Shown: piece by piece, positions 7,670-17,533 of the stretch
Layout: the number at the start of each line of letters is the position of its first letter
Position numbering within the stretch: position 1 is the first letter of the stretch
Source: an uncultured Holophagaceae bacterium
GTDB lineage: Bacteria > Acidobacteriota > Holophagae > Holophagales > Holophagaceae
Length of the DNA stretch: 61,489 nt
Direction: 5' to 3'
NCBI GenBank assembly: GCA_903884655.1
Contig: CAISFO010000020.1
Coordinates: 1 to 61,489 of the forward strand
Translations under genes and position numbers: made by a program
Notes under the pieces: generated by a model
The model's database searches: none
Told to the model about the DNA's origin: nothing
What the model saw: only the letters and a program-made list of their open reading frames with translations

Positions 7670-10600
7670 TCACTCGATCACCAAGAGCAGGTCCTTGGCC
7701 TCGACTCGCTGGCCAGGATGGGTGCAGAGCCTCGCCACCTTCCCGTCCATGGGCGCATACAGCGTGGTCTGCATTTTCATGGCCTCCATCACCAGCAGGC
7801 GGTCGCCTTTCCGCACCATCTGCAGGGGTTCCACGGCGATGGAGGAGACGAGGCCGGGGATGGGAGCTCCCACTTCACCAGGAATGGCCGGATCCGCCTT
7901 GGGCTGGACGGGGGCCTCCACTCGAAGAGCATGGTCGTGGACCGTGGTCTCCCGGGGCTGACCATTGAGTTCGAAGTAGAGCGTTCGGGCGCCATTCTCG
8001 TGAGGCTCGCTGGCGGTGAGGAATTTGATGACCAGGGCCTTGCCCGGTTCCAGGTCCACGCTGATCTCTTCGCCCTTCTGCATGCCGTAGAAATAGAGCG
8101 GGGTGGGCAGGATGGCGAGATCGCCATAGGCCTGCCTGGCCTCGTCGAACTTCAGGAACACCTCGGGGTACATCAGGTGGCTCATGAGGTCCCCGTTCGT
8201 GACCGGGTGTCCCACCTTGGCCACCAGGGCCTGGCGGGTGGCCTCGAGGTCCACCGGGGGCAGATGGGCGCCGGGCCGTCCCTTCCGCGGTTCGGCGCCC
8301 TTGAGCACGATGTTCTGGATGCGCTGCGGCCAGCCACCATCTGGTTCGCCCAGGGAACCCATGAACATGTCGATGACGGAGTTGGGGAGGTGCAGCCCGT
8401 GGTGCTCCTCCTGGTCCATGAACTCCTTCATGGTGAGGCCGTGGCTGACGAGGAAGAGGGCCATGTCGCCCACCACTTTGCTGGAGGGCGTCACCTTGAC
8501 GATGTCGCCGAAGGCCAGGTTGACATCGGCGTAGGCGTGGGCGATCTCGGTCCAGCGCCCCCCCAGCCCCATGGACCCGGCCTGGGCCTTCAGGTTGGTG
8601 AACTGGCCACCGGGCATCTCGTGGAGGTAGACCTCTGCCGTGCCCGCCGGCGGGGCGGCATCGAAGGCCTGGTAGTGGGTCCGCACCGCTTCCCAGTAGT
8701 CGGAGCAGTCATTCAGGCCCTGGAGATCCAGCCCCGTGTCCCGCTCCGTGTTGGTTAGGGCCGCCACCAGGGAGTTCAAGTTGGGTTGGCTGGTGGTGCC
8801 ACTGAAGGAGGCGATGGCCGCGTCCGCCGCGTCAGCGCCTGCCTCGGCGGCCTTCAGGATGCTGGCGGCGTTGATGCCGCTGGTGTCGTGGGTGTGGAAG
8901 TGGATCGGCAGGCCCGTCTCATCCTTGAGGGCTTTCACCAGCTTGTAGGCCGCGTAGGGCTTGCACAGCCCGGCCATGTCCTTGATGGCCAGAATGTGGG
9001 CACCCCGCTTTTCCAGCTCCTTGGCCATCCGCACGTAATAGGTGAGAGGGTACTTGTCCCGCTTCGGATCGAGGATGTCTCCGGTGTAGCAGATGGCGGC
9101 CTCACAGACCTTGCCGGATTTCCGCACGGCCGCCATGGCGGCCTCCATGTTGGGCAGCCAGTTGAGGGAGTCGAAGACCCGGAAGATGTCCATGCCCGCG
9201 CCAGCCGCTTCCTGGATGAAGGCCTCCACCACGTTGTCGGCATAGGCGGAATACCCCACCGCGTTCGAGGCCCGCAACAGCATCTGGAAGCAGATGTTGG
9301 GGATGGCTTCCCGCAGCTGGGCCAGGCGCTCCCAGGGGTCTTCCCGCAGGAAGCGCATGGCCACGTCGAAGGTGGCGCCCCCCCAGAGTTCCAGGCTGTA
9401 GAGGCCGGCCATGCGGTGGGCCACATGGTTGGCGATGCCCAGCATGTCGTGGGTGCGGACCCGCGTGGCCATGAGGCTCTGGTGCGCGTCCCGCATGGTG
9501 GTGTCGGTGATGAGCAGCCGCTGCTGGTCCCGGGTCCAGCGGGCAAACCCGTCAGGCCCCAGAGTGTCCAGCAATAGTTTCGTTCCGCTGGGGGGCACCG
9601 CGAAATCGTGGATGGGTTTTTTTGGCACCAGCATAGAGGCGGGTCTGGGCTTCCCGGCCACTTCGGCGTTGCCGTTCACGATGACGTCGCCCAGGAAGGC
9701 CAGCAGCTTGGTGGCCCGGTCCCGGCGGGGCTGCATCTGGAACAGCTCCGGCCTCTGGTCCAGGAAGGAGGTGGTGGTGTCGCCGTTCCGGAAGCTGGGA
9801 TGGTTGACCAGGTTCTCCAGGAAGGGAATGTTGGTCTTGACGCCCCGGATCCGGAATTCCCGCAGGCTGCGGTCCATGCGCTGGCAGGCCTCCTCCAAAC
9901 CACGGCCCCAGGAAGTCACCTTCACCAGGAGCGAATCGTAGTAGGGGGTGATCATGGCTCCGCCGTAGGCCGAGGCCCCATCCAGGCGGATCCCGAACCC
10001 AGCAGGCGAGCGGTAGGTGGAGATCCTGCCGTAGTCAGGCATGAAACCGTTGGAAGGGTCCTCCGTGGTCACCCGGCACTGGAGGGCGAAGCCGCGCACG
10101 GTGACGTCTTCCTGTCTGGGCAGGGCCATCTCGGGTCCGAAGAGGCTCAGGCCCTGGGCGATCTGGATCTGGGACCGCACGATATCGATGCCCGTGACCA
10201 CTTCGGTGACGGTGTGCTCCACCTGGACGCGGGGGTTCACTTCCATGAAGAACCACTCGCCCGTGTCCACGTCCACCAGGAACTCGACGGTGCCCGCGCT
10301 GGTGTAGCCCGCTTCCCGGCCCAGGGCCAGGGCCGCCTCGCAGAGCTCTTTCCGGATGCGGGGATCCAGGCCCGGCGCCGGGGCCAGCTCCACCACCTTC
10401 TGGTGCCGGCGCTGCACGGAGCAGTCCCGCTCGTAGAGGTGCAGCAGGTTGCCCTGCCGGTCCCCGAGGATCTGCACCTCAATGTGGCGGGCCCGGCGGA
10501 TGTAGCGCTCGAGGAAGACGCCGCCGTTGCCGAAGGAGGCGGCCGCCTCCCGGCTGGCTTCCTGGAAACGTTCCAGGAAATCCTCGGGCTTCAGCACGAC

Positions 10601-11113
10601 GCGCATGCCCCGGCCACCGCCCCCGAAGGCCGCCTTGATGATGAGGGGGAAGCCAATCTGCTGGATCACCTGGTCCAGGGGAGGCGGCTCCACGACAGGC
10701 TGCTCCGTGCCCGGCACCACGGGAATTCCCGCCTGCTCCGCCAGCCGACGGGCGGAGGTCTTGTCTCCCAGCCTCTCCAGGATCTCGGCGCTGGGCCCCA
10801 CGAAAACGATGCCGGCCTTCTCACAGGCCCGGGGCAGGGCGGGATTCTCCGACAGGAAGCCGTAGCCTGGATGGATGTAGTTCACGCCCTTTTCTTGGGC
10901 AAGACCCACGATGACTTCGGCATCCAGGTAGGCCTGGACAGGCCCTTGGCCCTGGCCTATCAGGTAGGCCTCGTCCGCCTTGAAGCGATGCAGACTCAGG
11001 CGGTCTTCCTGGGAATAGATGGCTACGGATCGGAAGCCCAGCTCATCGGCGGCCCGGAGGATCCGGATGGCGATCTCACCTCGATTCAGGGCCATCAGCT
11101 TCTGCATGGGCAT
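7670..11113 (-). CDS. pyc: Pyruvate carboxylase, single-chain
   Basis: 1147 residues, the normal length for alpha4-type pyruvate carboxylase. The N-terminal biotin carboxylase domain is clear (LNRGEIAIRILRAADELG, the ATP-grasp loop FGGGGRGM, and a C-terminal biotin-carboxylase region). Next comes the carboxyltransferase domain with TTMRDAHQSLMATRVR and LELWGGATFDVAMRFL. The C-terminal biotin carrier domain carries VMEAMKMQT, with the biotinylated lysine in the usual place about 35 residues from the end. The enzyme makes oxaloacetate from pyruvate, bicarbonate and ATP in the cytoplasm, refilling the TCA cycle. An ATG two codons in is an equally good start. It is the first gene of its direction here, with 119 bases to the next upstream gene. 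Confidence 0.98.
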   Translation of the reverse strand: MPMQKLMALNRGEIAIRILRAADELGFRSVAIYSQEDRLSLHRFKADEAYLIGQGQGPVQAYLDAEVIVGLAQEKGVNYIHPGYGFLSENPALPRACEKAGIVFVGPSAEILERLGDKTSARRLAEQAGIPVVPGTEQPVVEPPPLDQVIQQIGFPLIIKAAFGGGGRGMRVVLKPEDFLERFQEASREAAASFGNGGVFLERYIRRARHIEVQILGDRQGNLLHLYERDCSVQRRHQKVVELAPAPGLDPRIRKELCEAALALGREAGYTSAGTVEFLVDVDTGEWFFMEVNPRVQVEHTVTEVVTGIDIVRSQIQIAQGLSLFGPEMALPRQEDVTVRGFALQCRVTTEDPSNGFMPDYGRISTYRSPAGFGIRLDGASAYGGAMITPYYDSLLVKVTSWGRGLEEACQRMDRSLREFRIRGVKTNIPFLENLVNHPSFRNGDTTTSFLDQRPELFQMQPRRDRATKLLAFLGDVIVNGNAEVAGKPRPASMLVPKKPIHDFAVPPSGTKLLLDTLGPDGFARWTRDQQRLLITDTTMRDAHQSLMATRVRTHDMLGIANHVAHRMAGLYSLELWGGATFDVAMRFLREDPWERLAQLREAIPNICFQMLLRASNAVGYSAYADNVVEAFIQEAAGAGMDIFRVFDSLNWLPNMEAAMAAVRKSGKVCEAAICYTGDILDPKRDKYPLTYYVRMAKELEKRGAHILAIKDMAGLCKPYAAYKLVKALKDETGLPIHFHTHDTSGINAASILKAAEAGADAADAAIASFSGTTSQPNLNSLVAALTNTERDTGLDLQGLNDCSDYWEAVRTHYQAFDAAPPAGTAEVYLHEMPGGQFTNLKAQAGSMGLGGRWTEIAHAYADVNLAFGDIVKVTPSSKVVGDMALFLVSHGLTMKEFMDQEEHHGLHLPNSVIDMFMGSLGEPDGGWPQRIQNIVLKGAEPRKGRPGAHLPPVDLEATRQALVAKVGHPVTNGDLMSHLMYPEVFLKFDEARQAYGDLAILPTPLYFYGMQKGEEISVDLEPGKALVIKFLTASEPHENGARTLYFELNGQPRETTVHDHALRVEAPVQPKADPAIPGEVGAPIPGLVSSIAVEPLQMVRKGDRLLVMEAMKMQTTLYAPMDGKVARLCTHPGQRVEAKDLLLVIE

Positions 11114-11232
11114 CTCCGCGGGCTGCCTCCGAAGGGAGACATTGAAAACCGCAACATCACCTAATCTTACCGGAGGACACCCTGTTCATACACGAAGGAA
11201 GGTCTGAAGGCCTGACCGCAGCCGTTCCCGCC

Positions 11233-12093
11233 TTAAAAGCGCAAGGAGAGTGCAGCTCCCTGGTAACCGGCGCCGAGGACGGGCTTCAGGGCCAGCTTCA
11301 CCTTGCCGGGCCAGCCACGCCGCTCCTGGTTGCGGAAGACCACCGTCCGGCCCACCAGGGCCCCGAGCAGGGCCCCACTGACGACATCCGAAGCGAAATG
11401 GGCATTCTGTTCGATGCGGGCAACCCCCACCAGGGTCGCGATTCCATACGTGAGGTACCGCACCCAGGTCTCCGGATAGTGCTCGGAGATGACCATGGCC
11501 ACCGTGAAAGCCTCGGTGGTATGCCCTGAAGGCGCGGACATGCCGCCGCCGAAAGGCCGGAAATGGAAGGCACCCTCCTGCTGGTAGGGCCGGCTGCGAC
11601 CCACCGCCTCCTTGAGAAAGGGTCCGATGACGATCCCCGCGATCAGGCTGGCCTCCGCCGCGTCAAGGCCCGTATCCACCGCATTGGAATTGCCCGCAAG
11701 CTTTCCATAGGTCCAGAATCCACCGACGATTCCGATGGCGTAACCCGCCCCGAAATTCTGGATCTGCTTGGCCAGGTTGTCATTCTGAGGGTTGCGGTGA
11801 CGCTGGAATTCGTCCCGCACGTGGGTGTCCAGCAGCAGGGCCGTGCCCACCACGACGGCAAAGCCTTCACCGGCGTGGAGCCAGTCCTTGCTATCCCAAT
11901 GGGCAGGCGCCTTGAGGATGAAAACCGTATCGTCGAACAGGATTCTTGGCACCGCCAGGACCCCCTTCGAGGGAGGGTCTGAAGGCTTGGCAGCCAGATC
12001 GGCCTTGGGTTCTGACGATACGGACCCCTGCCCCAGCAAGGGCAGGACCGAAAGGGCGAGGGCCATGCAATCGAAGCGGAATTTCTGGATCAT
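11233..12093 (-). CDS. PAP2-family membrane-associated phosphatase
   Basis: 286 residues. The three phosphatase motifs are present in order: KEAVGRSRP (161-169), PSGH (188-191) and a third block with Arg226, His232 and Asp236 (RIEQNAHFASD). These residues form the catalytic site that hydrolyses lipid phosphates such as undecaprenyl pyrophosphate or phosphatidic acid. A hydrophobic N-terminus (residues 10-22) looks like a signal peptide, followed by a hydrophilic stretch, so the active site is probably periplasmic. AGGTG lies upstream of the start. The gene is the last of three same-strand envelope genes; the one upstream ends 21 bases before it. The actual lipid substrate is unknown. Confidence 0.88.
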   Translation of the reverse strand: MIQKFRFDCMALALSVLPLLGQGSVSSEPKADLAAKPSDPPSKGVLAVPRILFDDTVFILKAPAHWDSKDWLHAGEGFAVVVGTALLLDTHVRDEFQRHRNPQNDNLAKQIQNFGAGYAIGIVGGFWTYGKLAGNSNAVDTGLDAAEASLIAGIVIGPFLKEAVGRSRPYQQEGAFHFRPFGGGMSAPSGHTTEAFTVAMVISEHYPETWVRYLTYGIATLVGVARIEQNAHFASDVVSGALLGALVGRTVVFRNQERRGWPGKVKLALKPVLGAGYQGAALSLRF

Positions 12094-12114
12094 CCGAGCA
12101 CCTATTGGGAAAGA

Positions 12115-12966
12115 TCAGGCGTTGGCAGCTTGTCTGGAGAACCAGTTGTACAGGGCGATGACCCGGTTGTAGAAGCTGGTGCGCACCTGCTCCTCCATGC
12201 CGAAGACCTTGGTCGTCCTGATGCCGACGTTTCCGTAGAAATAGAGGAACTTCCCATCCGCCGAAGCCTGGATGACCATGGTCAGCTTGAGGGAATCCGC
12301 CCCGAGGACTGGCACCATCCCCCACCAGACCCGCTCCACATTGCTCATGGTGAGCTCGATGGACCCTCCTGCATGGCCCTTGACCGTCACGGTGTAGAGG
12401 TTCTTCCCGAAGGTCGTGTCGTCCTGTTCCAAAGCAAGGTCATGGGTGGATTCGATGGCTGAAAAGCGAGGGTCACTCAGGATGTTGCGAGCGTTTGGAG
12501 CATTCACCACGTGGGAGGTGGTGAACAGGGTTCGGACCTTGCCATGGGTGGAGGAGTAGTACTGGATGCCTTCCATCGTGCGGAACTGGTGCAGGAGGTT
12601 GTAGAGCACGAGGTTGCGGTCGGCTCGGGAGATGAGGCCTGCGGGCATGGGGGCCACCACGAGCGTCTGGATGCCGATGCTGGGGTGGGCAGCGCTGAGG
12701 GTGCGGGTGATGTCGGCTCCCGCCGCCCGGTCGGGACACAGGTCGACACTGAACTGACCTGCAGAAAAGGAGCTGTAGCTGCCGGAGGCCACCAGCTTCT
12801 GCCTGGCGGCGGCATCCAGGTGCGCGGGGATGGCATCCACCACGGCAGGCGACAAAGGACGGGCAGCGATCCCTGGCACCTCCTGGGCGGACAGGGCGCT
12901 GACCGGCAAGAGCAGCAGGAGGGCCGGTGGAAGGTGCGCGGCGGAGTAATGGCGAGGCCGGTTCAT
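12115..12966 (-). CDS. Exported protein of unknown function
   Basis: 283 residues from ATG 12966, chosen because it begins with a convincing signal peptide (basic start, leucine-rich core, LSAQ cleavage region). A longer in-frame reading adds 73 residues without signal character that lie opposite the preceding gap and gene. The mature protein has about 255 residues with no recognisable catalytic motif. It includes a stretch rich in Tyr/Ser around YYSSTHGKVRTLFTTSHV and a C-terminal region with many aromatic residues. It may belong to an uncharacterised exported family (DUF6675-like), but I am not sure. Position between a DUF3943 barrel and a PAP2 phosphatase suggests an envelope role. Confidence 0.75.
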   Translation of the reverse strand: MNRPRHYSAAHLPPALLLLLPVSALSAQEVPGIAARPLSPAVVDAIPAHLDAAARQKLVASGSYSSFSAGQFSVDLCPDRAAGADITRTLSAAHPSIGIQTLVVAPMPAGLISRADRNLVLYNLLHQFRTMEGIQYYSSTHGKVRTLFTTSHVVNAPNARNILSDPRFSAIESTHDLALEQDDTTFGKNLYTVTVKGHAGGSIELTMSNVERVWWGMVPVLGADSLKLTMVIQASADGKFLYFYGNVGIRTTKVFGMEEQVRTSFYNRVIALYNWFSRQAANA

Positions 12967-13039
12967 GGGAGGGTGTCCTAGGAAAACTGGAATCAAGGTT
13001 GGCGGCGTTCTGTTCGATGGAGCATCTGAAGGCCATGCC

Positions 13040-14590
13040 TCACTTCGTCGCACCGAATCCGGCGTGGCCGAGAAGGTTGTAGACAATGGCCACCGTTCCC
13101 ACCTCCTGTCGGGAATCGGGCCGGTCGGGGTAGTGGGCATTCCGGCTGGAGGCGATGTATTGGATTCCCAGGGCGTGTCGATCATAAATGCGGACCGTGA
13201 ACCCCATGTTCAAGCGCACGATGGCCTCTCTTCCGCCGGGATCCTCGCCCCCCATCCCCGTGAGGTAGTACCGACGTCCGGTCACATCGAGCATGACCCT
13301 TTCGCCAAGAATGAAGCGCAAGCCGACCAGGCCCTGGGGGGCCACACCGAAGTGGTAGTCCCGGTCGCCCACCTGGGCGACATTGCCTGCGGCAGCATAG
13401 CCCACACCACCAAGGACTGAACCCTGCAACGCTGCCGTCTTCGAAATCTGCCACTGGAAGGTGGTGCCGAGGGAGAGGGACGTACTCGAGATGCGGAAGA
13501 TGTAGGGCGAGATGTAGTCGTAGCCGCCGTAGAGACCCCAGATACCTTGGTAGGAGTCGCCCGCTTCGTAGTCCGTTCCGTAGAGGAGGCCACGGATCAT
13601 GATGTTGTCGACCGGGTTGTCGAGGTTGCCCAGGGTGCGAAACTCGAAATTGAAATAGTCGAAGGGGCGATCGTAGGAATAACCAGCCTTTCCCGGAAGC
13701 CCATAGTCCATGGCGTAATCCAGAGCCGCTTCCTTTTGGTGAGACGTGCTGGTGACACCCTTGTTGTCGAGGTCGGAGTGGAGGTTTTCCCCTAACTGCA
13801 GACGCCAGCGAAGGGCGGGGTTGTAGCTCGGGAACAGGGGCTTGAACCGGTCGCCAAAGGCCAGCCGGTTGATCCCGTTGGCGGGCGACAGCAGCGTCGC
13901 CCCGAGCTTGCGCCAGAGGCCGGGGGTGCCGCTGTCATCGCTCTCCAGCATCAGGTTGGACATCCGGAAGAGCACTTCTCCGAGGAAGCTCCCGCCGAAG
14001 CCGGTGGCGATCTGGTCGTTGTAGGAAGGCTTCGTGGTTTCCCCACCCAGTTCCCAGGCCAGGCTGCCCATGTTGTCGTAGACCAGTGCCTGCCAGTAGT
14101 CGAGGCCCGCGGAGCGCGCGAAACCGTGGTACATCGTCCCGCCGTAGGGATGGTTGAACTGGTTCATGGCGAAGGCGTCCTGGTCCACCACCCAGGGTCC
14201 GTGGAGCACATGGTCGCGAAACGTGGAGACATTCGCCTGGTAGACGTGCTTGCCGTCCTCCATCAAGTTGGGATAGACCTTCCGGTCATAGGCATTGAGA
14301 AGGAAGAGAAAGGCCGGGATTTCTAGGGCTGGAATGACATAGCTCTTCCCCTCGCCAGTCCCCCAGGTCCTGGCCTGAAGGCTGTTCAGGGGTGCGGGCT
14401 TCCACGCGGCCTCTTTGAGTGGACTGGCATTCACCCCCGTCGACGTGACGGTTTGGACTCCCTGGGCCGAGGCCTGGATTCCCTGCGCGGAGAGGCCGGT
14501 GGCCCCCTCGGCCCGGGCTGGACAGCTCAGCAGCAACCCCAGGCCCAGGATGGTCGCGACGGTCCCAGGAAGGGCTGCTGGACACTTCAT
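13040..14590 (-). CDS. DUF3943 protein, probable outer-membrane beta-barrel
   Basis: 516 residues with an N-terminal signal peptide (about residues 1-27, ending ARAEG). The block DQDAFAMNQFNHPYGGTMYH and the following ARSAGLDYWQ match what I know of DUF3943, an uncharacterised domain of Gram-negative envelope proteins. The C-terminal half alternates polar and hydrophobic residues with many Tyr/Gly/Asn, as in a beta-barrel. The protein ends AGFGATK rather than in Phe. It is the first gene of a three-gene set with the unknown exported protein (73 bases downstream) and the PAP2 phosphatase. Such sets suggest joint action on envelope lipids, which is inference. No regulator is adjacent. Confidence 0.8.
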   Translation of the reverse strand: MKCPAALPGTVATILGLGLLLSCPARAEGATGLSAQGIQASAQGVQTVTSTGVNASPLKEAAWKPAPLNSLQARTWGTGEGKSYVIPALEIPAFLFLLNAYDRKVYPNLMEDGKHVYQANVSTFRDHVLHGPWVVDQDAFAMNQFNHPYGGTMYHGFARSAGLDYWQALVYDNMGSLAWELGGETTKPSYNDQIATGFGGSFLGEVLFRMSNLMLESDDSGTPGLWRKLGATLLSPANGINRLAFGDRFKPLFPSYNPALRWRLQLGENLHSDLDNKGVTSTSHQKEAALDYAMDYGLPGKAGYSYDRPFDYFNFEFRTLGNLDNPVDNIMIRGLLYGTDYEAGDSYQGIWGLYGGYDYISPYIFRISSTSLSLGTTFQWQISKTAALQGSVLGGVGYAAAGNVAQVGDRDYHFGVAPQGLVGLRFILGERVMLDVTGRRYYLTGMGGEDPGGREAIVRLNMGFTVRIYDRHALGIQYIASSRNAHYPDRPDSRQEVGTVAIVYNLLGHAGFGATK

Positions 14591-14867
14591 GCTTCACCCT
14601 TCGTTGAGTCCGATCCGGTCCCCGTGCGCATGAGGAATCACTGCATGCGACCGCTTGGCGGACAGGGGAATCACTTCCCCAGGGCCCCCTCGATCACAGG
14701 CCGAAGGCTGCAAGGGTTATGCCCAATTGTTTAAATAATTAATTTCATGGACTTGAAAGGGATTCACTGAAATCCGGGACATTGCACCTGATCAAAATGG
14801 AGGAGCGATACCTTCAAAAAGATCCATCCCTGGTGCCGGTCTTCGGGACTGTGTTCATGACCTGACC

Positions 14868-16148
14868 CTAGGGCTGACTTGGCCCATAGGCCTCGTCGAG
14901 GACCTGGCTCAGGTGCCGGACTCTCACCGGGAGGCCATGGCTCCGCACTCCGAAATCCAGGTGCATCATGCAGGCCGGGCATTCCGTGGTGAGGATGTGG
15001 GCCCCAGTCTTCTGGACATTCCCCATCTTCCGGTCCAGGACGCCCTTCGCCTCGGCGTGGTGCAGGAAGGTGTAGCTGCCCGCGGCCCCGCAGCACCAGT
15101 CGGCCTCGGGCATCTCCTTGTAGGTCAGGCCCGGGATGGCTTTCAACACTTTCCTGGGCTGGGCCGTGATCTTGCCGAAGCGGTTGGAGAGGTGGCAGGG
15201 ATCGTGGTACGTGACCGTGCCTGAGAGCTCCCCCAGATCCTTCAGGGCATCGATCTCCACCAGGAACTCACTGAAGCTCCGTACCTTCTTCGACAGCGCC
15301 TCGGCCTTGGGGGCATAGATGGGATCGTCCTTGAGCAGCTCCTGGTAGTCCTTCAGGAAGGTGCTGCAGCTGCCACATTCGGAAAGGATGACGTCCAGTT
15401 CCACGGCGCCCGCCATGCGATCGAGGTTCTTCCGGGCGATGTCCCGGGCCGAATCCAGGTCACCGTAGGCCTGGGCCGGGCGGCCGCAGCAGGTGTTGTC
15501 CAGGAGCGTGATCTGGCAGCCGCTGCGGGCGAGGACCCGATGGGTGGCGGCGACCACCTCCGGGTACTGGAAGCTGAGCCCGCAGGAGGCGAAATATCCC
15601 ACTCGGTGGAGGACCTTGGTGGGCTCGGGCACCTGGGCGGTCCCTCTCCTCAGGAAGGCCGGTGTCTGCATGGGAGGGAGCACCTGGATGGCGGTCTTCA
15701 AGCGCTTGCCCAGCTTTCCTGGCAGCCCCATGCGTTCGGCGGCCTTGTCGAGCCCGTGGCGCTTCGCCCACAGGGCCATGCGTCCCGCCGCTTCCAGGCG
15801 CTTGCTGCTGGAAAGGATCTTCCCGAAGAGGAGGCGGCGCCAGGCGGGTTGGCCGTGGCGCTTGATGTTGGCGTGACGGATGGCCGTGACGATCTCGTCA
15901 GTCTTGATGCCTGGGAAGCAGTGGGCGGTGCAGCCCCGGCACAGGAGGCAGTCCTCCAGGGCGCCAATGACTTCAGGGGAGAGCTCCATGTTCCCGAGGA
16001 TGAGGCCCCGGGCGATCGACTGGCGCCCCCGGGCGAGGGAGTGCTCTTCGCCGGTGACACGGAACACGGGGCAACCCGCCTGGCAGAACCCGCAGCGGTT
16101 GCACTGGGCGATGGTATCGAAGAGGGGGAGCAGCTCGGGGGTGGCCAT
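14868..16148 (-). CDS. glcF: Glycolate oxidase iron-sulfur subunit GlcF
   Basis: 426 residues from ATG 16148, preferred over the ATG two codons earlier because GGAGAG is then correctly spaced. Two ferredoxin-like [4Fe-4S] motifs lie near the N-terminus: CNRCGFCQAGCP and CLLCRGCTAHCFPG. Two CCG-type cysteine-rich domains follow (DNTCCGRPAQ and DWCCGAAGSYTF), the standard layout of GlcF and related heterodisulfide-reductase-like subunits. It passes electrons from the flavin subunits to the membrane quinone pool. It closes the glcD-glcE-glcF operon. The same architecture occurs in lactate oxidase subunits, so the substrate could be another 2-hydroxy acid. Confidence 0.93.
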   Translation of the reverse strand: MATPELLPLFDTIAQCNRCGFCQAGCPVFRVTGEEHSLARGRQSIARGLILGNMELSPEVIGALEDCLLCRGCTAHCFPGIKTDEIVTAIRHANIKRHGQPAWRRLLFGKILSSSKRLEAAGRMALWAKRHGLDKAAERMGLPGKLGKRLKTAIQVLPPMQTPAFLRRGTAQVPEPTKVLHRVGYFASCGLSFQYPEVVAATHRVLARSGCQITLLDNTCCGRPAQAYGDLDSARDIARKNLDRMAGAVELDVILSECGSCSTFLKDYQELLKDDPIYAPKAEALSKKVRSFSEFLVEIDALKDLGELSGTVTYHDPCHLSNRFGKITAQPRKVLKAIPGLTYKEMPEADWCCGAAGSYTFLHHAEAKGVLDRKMGNVQKTGAHILTTECPACMMHLDFGVRSHGLPVRVRHLSQVLDEAYGPSQP

Positions 16149-16162
16149 GGTCATCTCTCCGC

Positions 16163-17533
16163 TCAGAGCCCGCCGAGGAAACGGCCAGGGCTGCAGAGGC
16201 TCAGGGGGTCGAATTCCTGCTTGATTCGCCGCATGACGCCGAAGCTGGAACCCGGCAGACCCCAGGCGTCCACCCGCTGTTTGACCGGGACTGGAGCCTC
16301 TTCAAGTACCAGGCTCCCTCCAATTCCGGTGGCTTCCTTGCGCAGGGATTCAAGGGTGGCCACCAGCCCCGACAAGGCGGCTTCTGGGGGCAGGCCGGAG
16401 GGTGCCTGGAGGCTGGCCCTCAGGATGCCGCTGCCGGCGTGGGCGGCCACGGTCGGGACGACGCCATGCCTGGCGGCGCACTGGTGGAGGGTGGCCATCA
16501 TCCGGGCCGTCCAGCCGATGGGCACGGCCAACCTGCACCCGACACGCCCTGGTTCGGAGGCGGAGCTCCCAAGCACGTTGGTGAGGGCGGCCCAGGCGCG
16601 GATCGAATCCGCAGCGCGATGCAGGATCGCCCGGCCCCCGCCCTCGTTGATCAGGGCCTGGAGATCCCGGATCTGGCGGTCCACGGTCGCCTGGCTGCCA
16701 GCCAGGCCCACGGCCAGGATATAGGATCCCTGCGCACCAAGACCCAGGTCCGGCGACAACCGCCGCTGCGCGGCGGGATCCAGGAGGTCCATGGCCTCCG
16801 GCAGGAGGTAGGAGGCCAGCACCTTCTCCACCACGGCGGCCGCCAGGGGCAGATCCTGGAACACGCCCAGGACGCTGGCCCGGGCCTCGGGCATGGGCAG
16901 CAGCTTGACCGTGACTTCGGTGAGGATGCCGAGGGTGCCGAAGCTGCGGATGAAGAGCTTGTTCATGTCGTAGCCCGACACGTTCTTGATGACCCGGCCG
17001 CCGCAGCGGATCCGCTCCCCGTCCGGCAGCACCACCCGCAGTCCCAGCACCCAGTCCCGGGCCGTCCCGTGCAGCAGGCGTGAAGGGCCGCTCTGGTCCG
17101 CGGCCACGAGACCACCCAGGGTCGCCCGCTCTGCCTCGGGGGGATCCAGGGGCAGCAGCTCCTGCTTAGTGGCGACCAGCTCCTGCAGCCGGGCCAGCGG
17201 CATGCCTGCCTCCACGGTCACGCACAGGTTTTCGGGGTCGAATTCCACCACGCGATCCAGCCGATCCAGGCCAATGACCACGGGGGCAGCGCTGGGTGCA
17301 TTGCCTTGGCCGACGGCCGTACCGCCGCCCCAGGGAAGCATGGGCGTGCCGGTGGCAGCGCAGGCCGCCACGACCTTGGACACTTCCTCCTGGGTTCCCG
17401 GGTGCACAACCAGGATGGGCATCACGCCATCCACTCCAAAGGCCGCCAGGGTTTCCGGCTGCCAATCCAGATGTCCGGCGCCGACAATCTCCTCCAGCTG
17501 GTCCTGCAGGTTGGTCGTGACCTCACTGGGCAT
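16163..17533 (-). CDS. glcE: Glycolate oxidase FAD-binding subunit GlcE
   Basis: 456 residues from ATG 17533. This start overlaps the end of glcD by 11 bases, typical of coupled subunits; a longer frame adds 51 residues that only shadow glcD. The FAD-binding PCMH-type domain shows PWGGGTAVGQGNAPS, the LGGLVAADQSGPSR stretch and GRVIKNVSGYDMNKLFIRSFGTLG, which are hallmark GlcE features. The C-terminal cap is shorter than in GlcD, as expected. GlcE forms the catalytic flavoprotein complex with GlcD and GlcF, oxidising glycolate to glyoxylate at the membrane. Eight to fourteen bases separate it from glcF. Confidence 0.94.
   Translation of the reverse strand: MPSEVTTNLQDQLEEIVGAGHLDWQPETLAAFGVDGVMPILVVHPGTQEEVSKVVAACAATGTPMLPWGGGTAVGQGNAPSAAPVVIGLDRLDRVVEFDPENLCVTVEAGMPLARLQELVATKQELLPLDPPEAERATLGGLVAADQSGPSRLLHGTARDWVLGLRVVLPDGERIRCGGRVIKNVSGYDMNKLFIRSFGTLGILTEVTVKLLPMPEARASVLGVFQDLPLAAAVVEKVLASYLLPEAMDLLDPAAQRRLSPDLGLGAQGSYILAVGLAGSQATVDRQIRDLQALINEGGGRAILHRAADSIRAWAALTNVLGSSASEPGRVGCRLAVPIGWTARMMATLHQCAARHGVVPTVAAHAGSGILRASLQAPSGLPPEAALSGLVATLESLRKEATGIGGSLVLEEAPVPVKQRVDAWGLPGSSFGVMRRIKQEFDPLSLCSPGRFLGGL

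Noticed and set aside
12967..13185. 73-codon N-terminal extension of the unknown exported protein
   Set aside because: It lies mostly opposite the neighbouring gene and gap and has no signal features; the ATG at 12966 starts a proper signal peptide.
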